Position numbers and translations under genes: made by a program. The notes under the pieces are model-generated. The model did not search any database, was not told the origin of the DNA, and worked only from the letters and a program-made list of their open reading frames with translations. Source: Hymenopus coronatus (taxonomy: Eukaryota > Arthropoda > Insecta > Mantodea > Hymenopodidae). From it: 64,000 nt of DNA. This document shows positions 14,001-24,948 of the stretch, one piece after another. Each line of letters begins with the position of its first letter. The stretch's first letter is position 1. The stretch is from positions 30,308,501 through 30,372,500 of the forward strand of contig CM060895.1 of the NCBI GenBank assembly GCA_030762935.1, read 5' to 3'.

Positions 14001-17000
14001 GACACAAAATACATTTTGACTTGACAGTGAGGATAGGTGGGCACACAGGTAAATAACTAAGGACAGTGCACCCAAAAGAAATGCAACTGGGAATGCTATC
14101 CATTTGCCTCTATGTGTTACAACAGGATTGTAACAGAGTTTGCATTCCTCCTTTTCAGCCTGCAAGCTTTATGTGCTTTGTTTACGTTGCAAGTCACCAC
14201 TGACACTGGGCATAAAACTGTATATTGTCTACATATATGCAACAAACCACACCTGATGACAAACCACACAAACCTCTCATCTAAGTGATGAACAGTCCAA
14301 AAGTGATGGGATACTACAGATTTGATGATTTGTTCTATTGTCTGAGGTGTTCTTTTAATTTTATTTTTAAGCTCTGTATATTTTTAGTTTGAGAAAAATG
14401 AACATTTAGTTACAAATGATACCTTAAGACTACCTTCCATAAAACCAAATATAGGGTCATTTGATTTAAGGTAACTCCTCTCATGGCCTTTCTCCACTGT
14501 GCTAGAGAACCGAGTGTCATCGGAAAAGTGGTGTTGGCAAAGACACATTGGAGTCCTTACCTTAAATAAATAATGAAAATATTGACTATCTGCTCCCAAA
14601 CAGGCAGTATAACAAGTTAAGATGTTCCTGCTCATTCACCTAAGCTCAGCAGAAATTCTTATGTAATCTACAGAAACTTAGTGATAGCATCATGCAAGAA
14701 ATCACAAGGATTCCTGCTGCTAAGCTTAGACAAGTAAGCGAGAATATTTTCACAAATTGTGCTGCCTGTATGTGAGCAGAAGGTCAACATTTCTGTAATT
14801 TGTCTTAAGATATGTATTTTAGTATGCCTTTTCCAGTAACTCTTGGATCTCTTGCACAGTGGAGAGAGGCTGCAACATAATTTAACAATCCTGGGCAGCA
14901 CAGGCCCAACTACAGCAGCAGCTTCCTCTTCTAGAAAAGGTTGAAATGATGAAGATGATAAACAAACTTAAAAATCCAAAGTACATTAAGAGAAATTGTA
15001 GAAAGTGTCTTAAAAGCCAGCTTGCTTTACTTTTCCTATTGTTATGAAAGTTTTACTATTTATAACACTTTTCATTCATGCAAAAATCCATGTAATAAAC
15101 AGGTAAATCGCTGAAAGTATTTTAAGACTAAGCTGTTTAGTAGTATGTTGATAGATGACTGGGATGGAATGTACAAAATAAATTTCACTCAAGACTGAGT
15201 TTATTTGATATGGGTGATATTTACATGAAAAATCCTAGCTTACCAATGAAATTGCAATTATGGTTAAATAATACTAATTCAAGGACTTGGTGAAAAAACC
15301 AGGTGGCTCCTCTTTTGGTCTAAAATGAGTTACACAGTGATTCTGATAGGAAAAAAAATAATCTCTTTCATTTGTGTAGGGGATAGCTATGACCACAGAG
15401 TAGCCCATTGCTGAAATGAAACAAGCTGCCTGTGTTGTGCATTTGAAGGAGCTGTCTGGTTGTTGCACGAAATAGTCAGTGCATTTCTCTGTGTATACCT
15501 GTGAGTGATGACTAATAGTAGTAGTCTCCCACACACACCAGACAGATGTTGACAATATTACTGTTCTGCTTAAGAAAGTGAATTTGTACCTTGTGATGCT
15601 GTGAGGAACAAGGCATGGCTTATTATATGAACACTGGTACAATCTGTTCCTGCCCATACTACAGAGTCACCTTGTGGTTGCCAGAAAATGCTGCCTCAGC
15701 AAATTACCTGATGGCATAAAGAAGAAATTTCTAGCTTCTTTTAACAAACTGGGTGAAAACAAAAGGAGTATTTGTGTGAATTAATAACAAGGAAAAATAA
15801 AAACTAGCGAAAGAGAATGATTGTGCTGAAACAATATGTTTTGACCACCAACAAAATCTTGGAACTTTCAGAAGTTCCTGGGAGTGAATGTCTTTTATAT
15901 ATGCATAATGAAAGTATTGAAGGAAAGGGTCAGAATAAAGCTGTAAGCTTCACCATTTTGTAAACAATATACTTGACAATCATGTCACTGAATTAATATT
16001 TCCTGACAACTGTCACACTCAGGAAAGCTATATGCTCATGCAGTACTATTTAATGCAAGTGCAACAGGGAAAATTATTACTCTGGACAGGTCAAAATACA
16101 GAAAAGGAAGCGTAAGAGAGTGTATGTGCCAAGTAATCGCTGGTGGCTCCTGTTAAAACATAGTGTGCTACATGGAAAAAGTTTTGAAAAATTAAGTTCA
16201 TACAACATGTTTCTTCATGCAGAATTTATCAATCACTCTGACGTTGAAAATCCTTTATGCTTTTGAACCAATTTCTTCTCAGTGGATGCTAGAAAGGTGA
16301 GTCGATCTTGACATATGGTGTTTTTCAAAAAGGTTTTTCTCCTCTTCAAAGAGGAGAAATAGTTTTCTGGTTATGCAGTTGACATTGGACAATTCCCAAG
16401 CAATTCTGATTTCAGACTTGCAGATCCAGTCCTTGTTGTCATAAATATATATGTTAAATCTCCGTGTATGAACAGAATGTTAACTTCTTTTTGCTTTTGT
16501 TCAATTTTTACAATCAGGTGTAGGTTACCCTACAGTTTTTATGTTAATCTTTCGTCTAAAGTATGAATGACTTTCTACTGACTTCAATTAAGAAAATGTT
16601 AATACAAACGCTTGTGATGCCCCATTTTGGCTATTGTGACTCTCCTTTTACTAACCTAACTGAAAAGTTGACACTTAAGACCTCAACAGGCTCAGAATAC
16701 ATGTGTACGCTTTGTATGCAATCTCCATCACTCAAAACACTTAAATGACTCCAGCTTAGGAATAAAAGAAAATTCATTCTTTAACATTTCTCTATTAACT
16801 CCTTCATTCTCACATTCCAAACTATCTAAACATTCGCTTCAAATACCTTTCTGACTGTCATGATCGAGAAGCTCACTCTTTCCTTCTTGCTACACATGCT
16901 CATCATTCAACCTTCTATTCGTCATCATTTACAATAGATTTAGCTCGTCTTTGGAATTCCCTACCTGAAGGTGTAAGGGCTACTGGAACGTTGTACTGTT

Positions 17001-20000
17001 CAAGCACAAAATTAGGGCATACATTTGTAATCAAACCTAATCTGCTGCTGTATTAATATGCATTTATTTGTAAATATGATTAATATGTGTTTCAACCTAA
17101 ATGAATATTTTTGTTTACAATTTCTTTCTCATTTCATTTCAGTATACTTCTTGCACTTTTTTAAATTTGTTTTTATTGAGTTGTATAAAATTGTATTTTT
17201 TGTTCTTTATTCATTGTATCACTACTATATTGCATTTAATGTATTGCCTGGTAGAGTAGAAAAGAAGGCCTTATGGTCTAAACTCCAACCAGGATAAATA
17301 AATAAAGTTTGCCTTGAAAGAGTTCACCAACTACATTACGCATTGGCTAAAGCTTTCTTACCAATGAAAGTGAACTATAATAAATAAATCACGCTTCACA
17401 CTTGAAAATAAACTGAAAACCTACACTGAATAATTTCTACACAACAGAACATTTTGTGGCAATGTGAATCACATGCACCTGTTGTAAGTGTGGCTTGCTT
17501 CACATTCGCAAAAGTGGAGCATCATGCCAACAAACTAATGGTTCACAATCAATCATCAGTTTCTTTAAAGAAACAGAGGTATGGGAATAACACTGTTGCA
17601 TGCATTAATTAGTTTTTACATTAAAATGTAACTGTGAAATACATGTTTAATTAATTCCAACAAGTATTTAAATTCTGGAGCAGTGTGCTGGCATTGCTTT
17701 ATTTGTTGCCAAAGCTATAAGGAAAAGAACACTAGTAAGGAGTACATTGAATCCCGTGAGATACCAAACTCAACACTGAGTAGGTCGAAAACCTTGGGAT
17801 CTGCAACTATCAAGGAGATAAGAGGGGAAGGCTCTGCACAAGTGCAGTACTGACCTAGCAAGCTTACAAGCTTCAGCACAATAGATTCGCCAATGTATTC
17901 CATTTGTAAAGCTTACGTTTCTTCTAGCACTCATTATTAGGTATGCTCCCTTTCTATTCACTACCATAATGCATTGTACTTGTTACTGGCCTTTCAGCAT
18001 GTCTATTATGCAATTTATACAAAAGAGAAACATGCTGCAACACTTCTGCACACAAGGGCAAACCGTCCCTGCAAGTGATTAGCATTAGATTGTATGGTCA
18101 ACCTCCAAGAAATTTATGTAATTCTGTTACTCAAAACATGATTTTTTTTATTTTGCAAGACACTTCAAACCCTTGTTAAAAAGAAGTGTGCTCAACAAGC
18201 ACAAAAAGAAGATTGCTATTTCCCAGTGACTTCAAAATAAGCAAGAAGTGGTTCAGTGTAGCAAAACATCAAATGGTCAGTAAAGTTTGTCATAAAATGG
18301 CTTCTTTCCCTTCAGAATACATTCATAAAGGTGCCCTTCCAATCAAGGCAGCCAAGTTTTGTGATATGTTAGCAACACAAGATGTTCACCATTGCTTTAG
18401 TATCTGACAACTTGGCACACAATTTGTCCTTGTCAGATGACAAGTAAATCTCAAGATCAGTGCAAGTGATGTTTACTGTATTAATATAAGAATGCTGAAC
18501 TATTATTTTATTTTTAAAGTAATGACTTTAGAAGTTACATGCTCTGTTTTGATTAGTTGATTTTTCTTATATCTTAGCAATTTCTTTAATTAGGACATAA
18601 GTATGTAATACTCGTGTATGGTCAAACAGCAGAGATGCCAACATTAAACACAGCATTTTAGACAAAAACTTCAAAATATTATGTCTTTGGTAAAAAAATC
18701 AGGTAGTTCCAGAGGTTTCAAAATTCTTATACATTTAATTTTAGTACAATTTATTTTTATATTCAATGTAGAATAACTTATACACCGCAGTTCTATCAAT
18801 ATCTTAAATGTAAGATTTATGGACAGAAAACTTGACTTTTCTTGGAGTAAAATGGAGCCATCTGTATCTTTCACCAAGCTCTTCAATTTTGACTTATTCC
18901 AGATCCAAAGTTTGTGATGCCTTAATTGCAAGGCAAATGCAGAAAGCAGTTTTTAAATGTGGAGGCTCGGATAAGAATAGACCATGCCATCTATGGAATT
19001 AGCCAGAATGGTACATCTATTTGTTATTCTGATGAAATAAAATGCAAAGCTGTTCTTTCAGACTAGATGGGATGCTCGTGGACCCCCGTCCCCCATTTGA
19101 TATTTTGGGAGCGGACCTTTTACTTTTTTGAAGAAGTCGGTTATATCATAACCGGTCCTGAACTTAATCAGTGGTGCATTATATAGGGTTATTATTTTAT
19201 ATGATAAATATGCCTCTGTCCCCTTCACTTCCCTCAGTTCTAGTGGGACTTCAGGGTGCCTATTCCCGTTCAAAGGTGTATTGCCACTTTACATGAGTGC
19301 AAACATTCAGACAAAATGATCCCCCTAAATGAGTGAATTACTGCAATTGGTGTTTCTGATCAGTAGAAAGAGGTTTTATTGATCCACGGTTTTCTCCGAT
19401 GAATCTTGATTTCACCTAAATGGATGCGAACAGCTGATGGGCTTGAGAAAAACATGTACTATTGCGTGAAATGCTCAATCTTTGATAAATCTTATGGTTG
19501 ATTCCAACAAGATTTCTGCAACAGGCACATACAGCTACCAAATCACTAAGTGAAATAAGAGAGGTGTTTTATGACAGAATTATATGTATTGATTGGTGGC
19601 CACCTCGTTCCCCAACCTATCTAGTTAAAATTATTTATGGGTTTCTTTGATAAATAACGTGTATTGTTCTAACCCCCATACGCTTCAGGAACCTAGCGAT
19701 AACATCACACAATAAATCACAAGGCTTCCTGATGCTGAGATTCGGCAAGTGTGCGACATTTTCATGAGACTTGCTGCATGTTTGAGAGCACAAGGCCAAC
19801 ATTTCCAGCATCTATTATAAAGGACTGCCAGCAACAACTCCCCAGCGACTCTCAGGTCTCTTCTGCCATGGAGATAGGCCGCAAGAGCGTTTACCATATA
19901 TAATAATTACCCTGTATATCACGGGCTTGCCAATTTTATTGGCAGAGGTCATGATTTTTGTGGTGATTTCACCGCAGTGCTTTTTATAGTTGTGGATTTG

Positions 20001-23000
20001 GCAAATGTTGAGGTCAAAGGATCTGGCAGTGGTACAGTTATAGAATCTTTTCTGCAATTATGGTCCTGTTAACATTGCTGGTCTGTTGCATTTTTTTCAA
20101 TTTGTTAACGCCAGTTTAGTTCTAACTGAGCTAGTGGTATACCAGACCTCAGATCAGAGGGTTGGTAGATGCTCAGGAGTTTTGTGACTTCTGAGGACCT
20201 CTACCAGAACTCTTGGAATAACTTTTTCCTTTGTAAAACTGGGGGATCCTCAGCAACATGATGTTCACCACCGCAGATAACAAAGGATGTACATATAGAA
20301 TCGTTGCCAAAATCGCTGGTGTGTCCAAAGTGCTGATGCTTGTATTATCGGAGTGAGGTTTGGAATGTATGGCCTATCCTCAAAGACTTTTGCCTTGATC
20401 CTTTGTGGGAAATCTCTATGGTAAGAGGTAAGCACAAAATACCTTTCTGTTGAAACTGATATGCAGATGTAATGCCTTCATATACAAATTTAAGTAAAAC
20501 TCCTCAGCAGCCAAACTATCCACACAGTAAGGATTTCAAAGTCTTGTCATGTAAACCTTCACTAGGTAGTTTCAATTAATTAGTTGAGTCGTAATAACTT
20601 TATGAGTTAGCTGGTTAATATGTCTGCTCCCAATATTCTCACAATCTGGGATGCTGAATGTGCCATTGTGAGTCTTAATATATGTCTTAATGGACCAGTT
20701 AGTTTATCTGGACCTCTTATGTTATAAATGAGCACACCAACATAAATTTCCTTTCTCTGTAGTGAGGACCACAAGATTTGTCTTCTAATTTTCCATTCAC
20801 CATTTTTCTTTTTGGTTGAAATTTTAAATCCTCCACCATTACAAAAGTCTCCGATGGCATGTTCATATCCCAGACCCCAGCTTAGATGAGAGTGCTGGCA
20901 TGGACTTTCTCATCTTAAGAGTCTCACCTACCACTATACTGAGGGACCTAATTGCCTCTAGGAGTGTTACAGCTCATGCAGTGGTCCCTCCCTAGGACTA
21001 ACCTCTTTTCAGTGAATGTCAACATAATCCTGCATGATACTCAAGAGCTGGGAGTTACATTTACCTGGTCACCAACCTGCCCAATGGTATCTCTCAGATT
21101 TTGTTCAGAGTATGATATTGTTCAACATCATGACATAGACATCATAAAGATAATTATGATAGCTCAACAACATAATATTTTATGTAGATAACATGACAAA
21201 ATGTGTTAATCAGACTCATCTCATGGCTCTAGAAAATTACCTTTAAATAAATCCAAACAAATATAACTTTCAGAAGAAGTGGTAACACACAGAACAAAAG
21301 TGGCAGCAAAATTCAAGTAACTTAGGAGTTACTCTCCAAATAACAGTGACACTATTTGAAACACCATAATAATTTATGGTAGTCATACAATGTGGGACAA
21401 ATATAAAAATAATCTGTGACAATATCAACTGACATCGTAAGGATGCAAATCTGGCAATAGACAAACTACCATCTCTTGATATGTAATAATATATATTCAA
21501 TGAATGGGTACAAGATTGGGGGAGGAGTCAATAAGACTAGAACTACAATAATACATCTCACCTTTTGCATACTGTACAAATTTCAGATTATAAATATAAG
21601 CACAGCAAGTTAAAATTGAGTTTTATTTATGAATGCTCTTTAATTGCTGTGGTTTTTAGTGACCCATTCTATATTGGGCTTGAAAGACCACTTAATTTTG
21701 ATCAGAGACCTCTTTATCAGGCTTAAGGTTCTTTAAGACTATATTTCTGAAATTTTTGAAACTATAGCTCACCGATACCGTTTAATTCATCTTTTTACTC
21801 AATCTGCAAAATGGAACATGAAAAATTGATCTAAAGTTGCATTTTCAACAATAAATGTCTATCTTCCTCAAGTAAGAAGCAAATAGACTAATTGGTTTCA
21901 ATATTTTTTTTAATCGTACTCAAAATTTGCGTCCATTTCTAGGATATTTTCTTATGAATTGCAATCCCTACTAGAGAATGAGAGAGAAAAGGAAGTTCGA
22001 ACCATTTTGCAGATAATTACTGTTTTAACTTCTTGGTGTTAATCACTTGGCTTGTGGATATGATTTAACTGCTAGTAATTTTTATGAAAGAATATAGGAA
22101 AAAGGAAATAGGGTGCTATCTTTTAAAAGTAAATTAAGAAGCATTTAATATGTATTTCCATATTTACAGGTAACAAGTATAAAAAAAGACTTTTGCCTTT
22201 AATATCATATAAACCTTAAGTAAATGCATATGACAGCTCAATGAAAATAAGATACTTTGTTTTCCCTTCTATGTCTCCAAATTATAATAAACAGCATTAA
22301 AATTTTAATAAGTTTTGCAACAAGTTTAATAATTTCAGTATAAATTAATCTCAGTTATTGTTTGGTTAAAGTCTTTTGAGATAATGGAATGGGTAAAGGT
22401 AAGAAAAGGTTGCTTGTGACCCATCTGTTACAAGGGATGGAATTTTCTTCTACGCTGCTCATGCAGCTTCTTGGAGCCCTTATCTCCCCTTTCCACTGTC
22501 TCAAAAGACTGATCAAAGTATACATTCAGAGTTTTCTACTATTATTACTGTGCTCTGAGGAATAGTAACCACTGCCATTAAAAATAAAACCCTATTTCAA
22601 CACAAGATTACATCTTTCTCCTTTCAATACTCACAATAGAAAATAATACCTCTTTTGTGTGTGTGCGCTTTCTCCTGTTATGGTTAGATTCTAGATGGTG
22701 CAGAGAACCAAGAAGAGCTTCCTATTCTTAGCACAAAATCTTGCTAATAGTAAAACTTTTTGAAGGTATTCAATATCTAAACTAATTACAAAGGAACTTT
22801 ATTTTTGTTGTATTCTATCCATTTCTAAATTTTGGAGTACTGCAATACATACCACCAGGCACCTAGAATTACCCCCATATATCTCTAAAACAAATTTTAC
22901 AAGCATAAGGTAGCACAGAGACATTTAAAACAGTAGACAAATATGGTTTTCAAGATAAACATTTTTTTTAATTTTTCTTTTATGAAAGCTCTGTATTTTT

Positions 23001-24598
23001 TTTTATGCAAAAAATAACATGGGTTAGTGATCCCAATAAATTGTAACAAGAAGTTGATGCTTGAGGTACAACAAATTGCACTTTAGTAACACATGCTGAG
23101 GTGCAAAATTTGGTTAGAGTTAATCACAAGGTGACAAAAACTGTTAATTGTACACAAATAAAATGGAGTTTCTATTTACACATACAGAAAAAGTTGAAGG
23201 TTCACCTCTTTCATGCCTACTTACATTATAATTTCTCAAGATATATTGGCACATTGCAATGCAACAAACTCTGTTCTTAATGTTATTTTCTGTTATCAAT
23301 TGCATAAAAAATAAGTGGTTCCATTAAAAAAGCAAGCTAATGTTGAAAAGCATATTTGTTTACATTTTTAGTGGCATATATCACCTGCTGTAATGAATCC
23401 CTTCCCAACCTTAATGCCTGTCAAGGTCATTTTTCTTTTGGAGATATCTCTGGTGGTTTTCAAGTGACTCATCCTAAATATAGTAAAATTTGTGTCATGA
23501 ATTGGCATAAATTGTACATACATTTTTGTTATCCTTAAAACTAAAATATAACAGAAACAAATATTATGCTATGAAAAAGTGAATCTTTCATGAAAATGAG
23601 GAAATGCCTGGAGTGACAAATTCTTCATAATGAAATGATTCTTGGTCCAAAAGCACAGGGTAATTTTAAAAGAAAAGAAAAAAAAAAAAAAAAGAAAAAA
23701 TGTCAACGAAGTGGTTCATTGAAGGTAAAAAAATACTAATAAAAATTATAGGAACCTTAATATCTGGGGCAAACTCTTGAGATTTGTGGACTTTAAACCA
23801 CCAAATTTTTGACAGGATAGGTTTTAATCCAATTTTGTGAAATATATTGTCTTGTGAAAACATATAAACAAACTGTAATCTAGTGTAAACCCAGAAATAA
23901 AGATTTTCTTTAATTCTTAAAAAATTTAGGCTTTACTGAATATCTGTAAAGCTGACTCAGACTTTAAACGTCACAGCTGGGATTTTTGCCTTAAACTATT
24001 GAGCTATCCATGGTTACAAATCTGAACTGAACCTTTATCTGATTCATTATGTATTCTCTTAGAGACAGAAAACAGGATCAAAAGAACTGGTTGCCTGCTA
24101 GAAAAAACCAAAAAGGGTAGTAGAAGCCTACTTACAATTTCAATTATTCAAATTGATTTTTTTGGGCATTTTAGTTACCACCTCCATATTTATCCAATAT
24201 AAAAGAAAGATACCTTTGGAACACATTTAAGTAATATTTACATTAAATGTTGCAACATCCAATTCAAAAGTTTGAAGTTTGTATGTATTTTTATAACAAC
24301 AAAATTGAAGGAAATGTTTTTCAATTTCCAGGTAGAATATGAGGAGAAAACAGAAACTCCAGACGAGAGTGGTTCAATGAAAGAAGATTTGCCAGGAATG
24401 GAATTTAAAACTTCTAAGGAGGTCAAAAAGATCATTAAAAAGCAAGCTACAAAACAGGTGCAGAAGAGCAAAGCATTTCAAACAAAAAATAAGATAGAGC
24501 GACAAAAAAATAGAAAAGAATCACTTAAACTTAAAAAGAAGAGATTAAAACAGCAGTCTAAAAAACAGCGTGGCAAACATGGAAAGAAAAGAAAATGA
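7929..24598 (+). CDS. NOL12: NOL12 / Rrp17-family nucleolar rRNA-processing protein, whole gene (4 coding exons)
   Basis: Four exons, 7929-8050, 10371-10476, 13458-13619 and 24332-24598, join in frame through GT-AG introns to 218 aa, close to human NOL12 (213 aa). The diagnostic block is an FDEQ segment followed by KEFLTGFHKRK at about residues 36-51, then a long Lys/Arg/Glu/Gln helix, an acidic middle and a very basic C-terminus (last 70 residues rich in KK and RK). The family (yeast Rrp17, fly viriato, human NOL12; Nop25 domain) acts in the nucleolus in pre-rRNA processing; yeast Rrp17 is a 5'-3' exonuclease. I chose the ATG at 7929 because it has A at -3 and G at +4; an in-frame ATG at 7866 would add 21 residues in a weaker context. 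Introns are 2.3, 3.0 and 10.7 kb. It converges with NTHL1, stops 102 bp apart. Identification is strong; the exact start is less certain. Confidence 0.9.
9044..9250. repeat. Two tRNA-headed SINE copies in opposite orientation (family A)
   Basis: 9044-9145 (minus) and 9160-9245 (plus) each contain a tRNA-like B box (gttcaaatcct or its complement) and a degenerate A-box region. They match copies at 26620-27170 and 45480-46330. Located in NOL12 intron 1. Confidence 0.6.
9570..9740 (+). repeat. SINE copy (family C)
   Basis: A B-box-like ggtttgattcctg is followed by the family body ending ccgtggtctggaagaatgcatgtgagtg. The same body recurs at 10605-10760, 44287-44455 and, inverted, 38140-38230. 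Confidence 0.55.
9823..9975. repeat. (TA)n and (TTA)n microsatellites
   Basis: A TA run at 9823-9844 is followed by degenerate TTA/TTAC repeats to about 9967. The open frame across it is an artefact. Confidence 0.85.
10371..10476 (+). CDS. NOL12: NOL12 coding exon 2
   Basis: A long polypyrimidine tract and CAG acceptor precede this exon. The first base completes the split Lys codon, giving KEFLTGFHKRK, the most conserved motif of the family, then a highly charged helix. It ends at the donor CAAGAG|gtgagg in phase 0. Confidence 0.9.
10605..10760 (+). repeat. SINE copy (family C)
   Basis: B-box-like ggcaggttcaatttctggc, then a body with attattccctatcttcccca and ggaagtaagacagggagtg, and an AT-rich tail with aataaaattaaa. 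Located in NOL12 intron 2. Confidence 0.6.
11565..12115 (-). mobile_element. Short DNA-transposon-like repeat (family D), internally deleted copy
   Basis: It starts with the reversed right end (catagagaaggtattgcatt) and ends with the reversed left end (gtagagaaagtcatgtgaat). Both ends match the fuller copies at 35100-35945 and 44466-45335. Confidence 0.6.
12690..12960 (-). repeat. tRNA-derived SINE (family B)
   Basis: Read on the minus strand, a tRNA-like head (complement of 12885-12955, with caggttcaaaccctg) is followed by a conserved core containing the complement of ggcttgaggttcttttacat. Copies recur at 21635-21740, 27935-28135 and 43745-44012. Confidence 0.65.
13458..13619 (+). CDS. NOL12: NOL12 coding exon 3
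   Basis: This exon of 54 codons sits between tctacag and CAG|gtaaaa, phase 0 at both ends. It encodes the end of the charged helix (ARESYKKLV) and the less conserved acidic region (ELEELFSKKYELEN). Phase and position agree with the neighbouring exons. Confidence 0.85.
14668..14935 (-). pseudogene. LINE ORF1 remnant (second copy of the 19680 sequence)
   Basis: Minus-strand sequence clearly homologous to 19680-19900: both share the complements of atcacaaggattcctgctgc-like and gcagaaggtcaacatttct-like segments. Since the longer copy belongs to a LINE ORF1, this is a decayed fragment of the same. In-frame stops flank it. Confidence 0.45.
15274..15657 (-). other. Unrecognised 127-codon open frame
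   Basis: An open frame rich in Cys, aromatic and Ser/Thr residues (SVWCVWETTTISHHSQVYTE near the middle). It is long for this base composition but has no motif I recognise and lies in NOL12 intron 3 between LINE remnants. It may be transposon-derived or chance. Confidence 0.2.
16530..17302 (+). pseudogene. Non-LTR retrotransposon (LINE) 3' end, broken ORF2 C-terminus
   Basis: LIQTLVMPHFGYCDSPFTNL is the typical post-RT region of Jockey/CR1-like LINEs (usually HFDYCD). Further on, in other frames, come a KLQ-like segment and a LWNSLPEGVRATG motif at 16948-16990, a LINE C-terminal signature. The coding frame is broken by several frameshifts. The copy ends in a 3' UTR with aaataaataaa at 17294-17306, a usual LINE tail. 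Located in NOL12 intron 3. Confidence 0.7.
17303..19057. other. Intronic stretch, nothing recognised
   Basis: NOL12 intron 3. AT-rich DNA with scattered short open frames and no clear repeat or exon. Confidence 0.4.
19680..20440 (-). pseudogene. LINE ORF1 (gag-like) remnant with zinc knuckles
   Basis: On the minus strand, from about 20400, a RPYIPN segment is followed by GHTSDFGNDSICTSFVICGG and then EHHVAEDPP. This is the layout of Jockey-type ORF1 proteins: an IPNPLRC lead-in, then two or three CCHC knuckles. Several cysteines are lost and frames shift. The 3' part (19685-20057) is homologous to 14668-14935. Decayed and non-functional. Confidence 0.5.
20441..21630. other. Intronic stretch, possibly retroelement-derived
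   Basis: NOL12 intron 3. An open frame at 20952-21191 lacks secure motifs. Base use here is less AT-rich than its surroundings, suggesting old transposon sequence. Confidence 0.3.
21635..21740 (-). repeat. Truncated SINE (family B)
   Basis: Matches the distal part of family B (ctctttaattgctgtggttt, then atcaggcttaaggttcttt), without the tRNA-like head. Confidence 0.6.
21745..24271. other. Intronic stretch, no features beyond simple repeats
   Basis: The last part of NOL12 intron 3. AT-rich; an A-rich run lies at 23671-23700. Confidence 0.4.
24332..24598 (+). CDS. NOL12: NOL12 terminal coding exon
   Basis: The acceptor is tttccag at 24331. Eighty-nine codons including TGA encode an acidic start and then an extremely basic tail (repeated KK, KKR and RQKNRKE clusters, ending KHGKKRK), typical of nucleolar targeting and RNA contact. 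A poly(A) signal lies 69 bp after the stop. Confidence 0.88.
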   Translation, partial: VEYEEKTETPDESGSMKEDLPGMEFKTSKEVKKIIKKQATKQVQKSKAFQTKNKIERQKNRKESLKLKKKRLKQQSKKQRGKHGKKRK

Positions 24599-24666
24599 AT
24601 AATAGTATAAAATTGTAAATGAGTGATTTTGTATATATGAATTTCATTATGTAAGCTTCATTAAAG

Positions 24667-24672
24667 AATAAA
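24667..24672 (+). promoter_or_regulatory. NOL12 polyadenylation signal (AATAAA)
   Basis: A canonical AATAAA lies 69 bp after the NOL12 stop and is followed by a T-rich stretch and a TGCACAAGACTGTTC context. It also lies within about 35 bp of the NTHL1 stop on the other strand, so the NOL12 cleavage site probably falls at or inside the NTHL1 terminal exon. Confidence 0.6.
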
Positions 24673-24700
24673 ATGGTTTTTTTTTTTTGCACAAGACTGT

Positions 24701-24948
24701 TCACTTCTTTTTTCCTTTCTTCTGAGAACGTCCAAATGGACAGAGTTGGTTATTCAAGCAAGTACTGCATAAGGGATTAACTGGCTTACAGATTTGCTGA
24801 CCAAATCCAACCATAAGGTGGTTGACCTCATCCCACAGTTCTCTAGGAAGCCAAGACTCTAGTGCAATTCTTGTAGCCTCAGGGGTCTTGGTTTCTTTTG
24901 GTACCCAACGAAGACGATTGGATATCCTGTGAACATGTGTGTCTACAC
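24701..24948 (-). CDS. NTHL1: NTHL1 terminal exon (catalytic Asp, Fe-S cluster)
   Basis: The acceptor tttttgcag leads into [15 protein letters not shown] with the catalytic Asp, then [20 protein letters not shown], the four cluster cysteines, and a short basic tail (SQKKGKKK) before TGA. I found no canonical minus-strand AATAAA between the two facing stop codons, so this transcript probably extends antisense into the NOL12 last exon. Confidence 0.95.

Noticed and set aside
20952..21191. DIRS or other retroelement reverse transcriptase fragment
   Set aside because: A few residues resemble the LPLG-LQ type region, but no second motif supports it.
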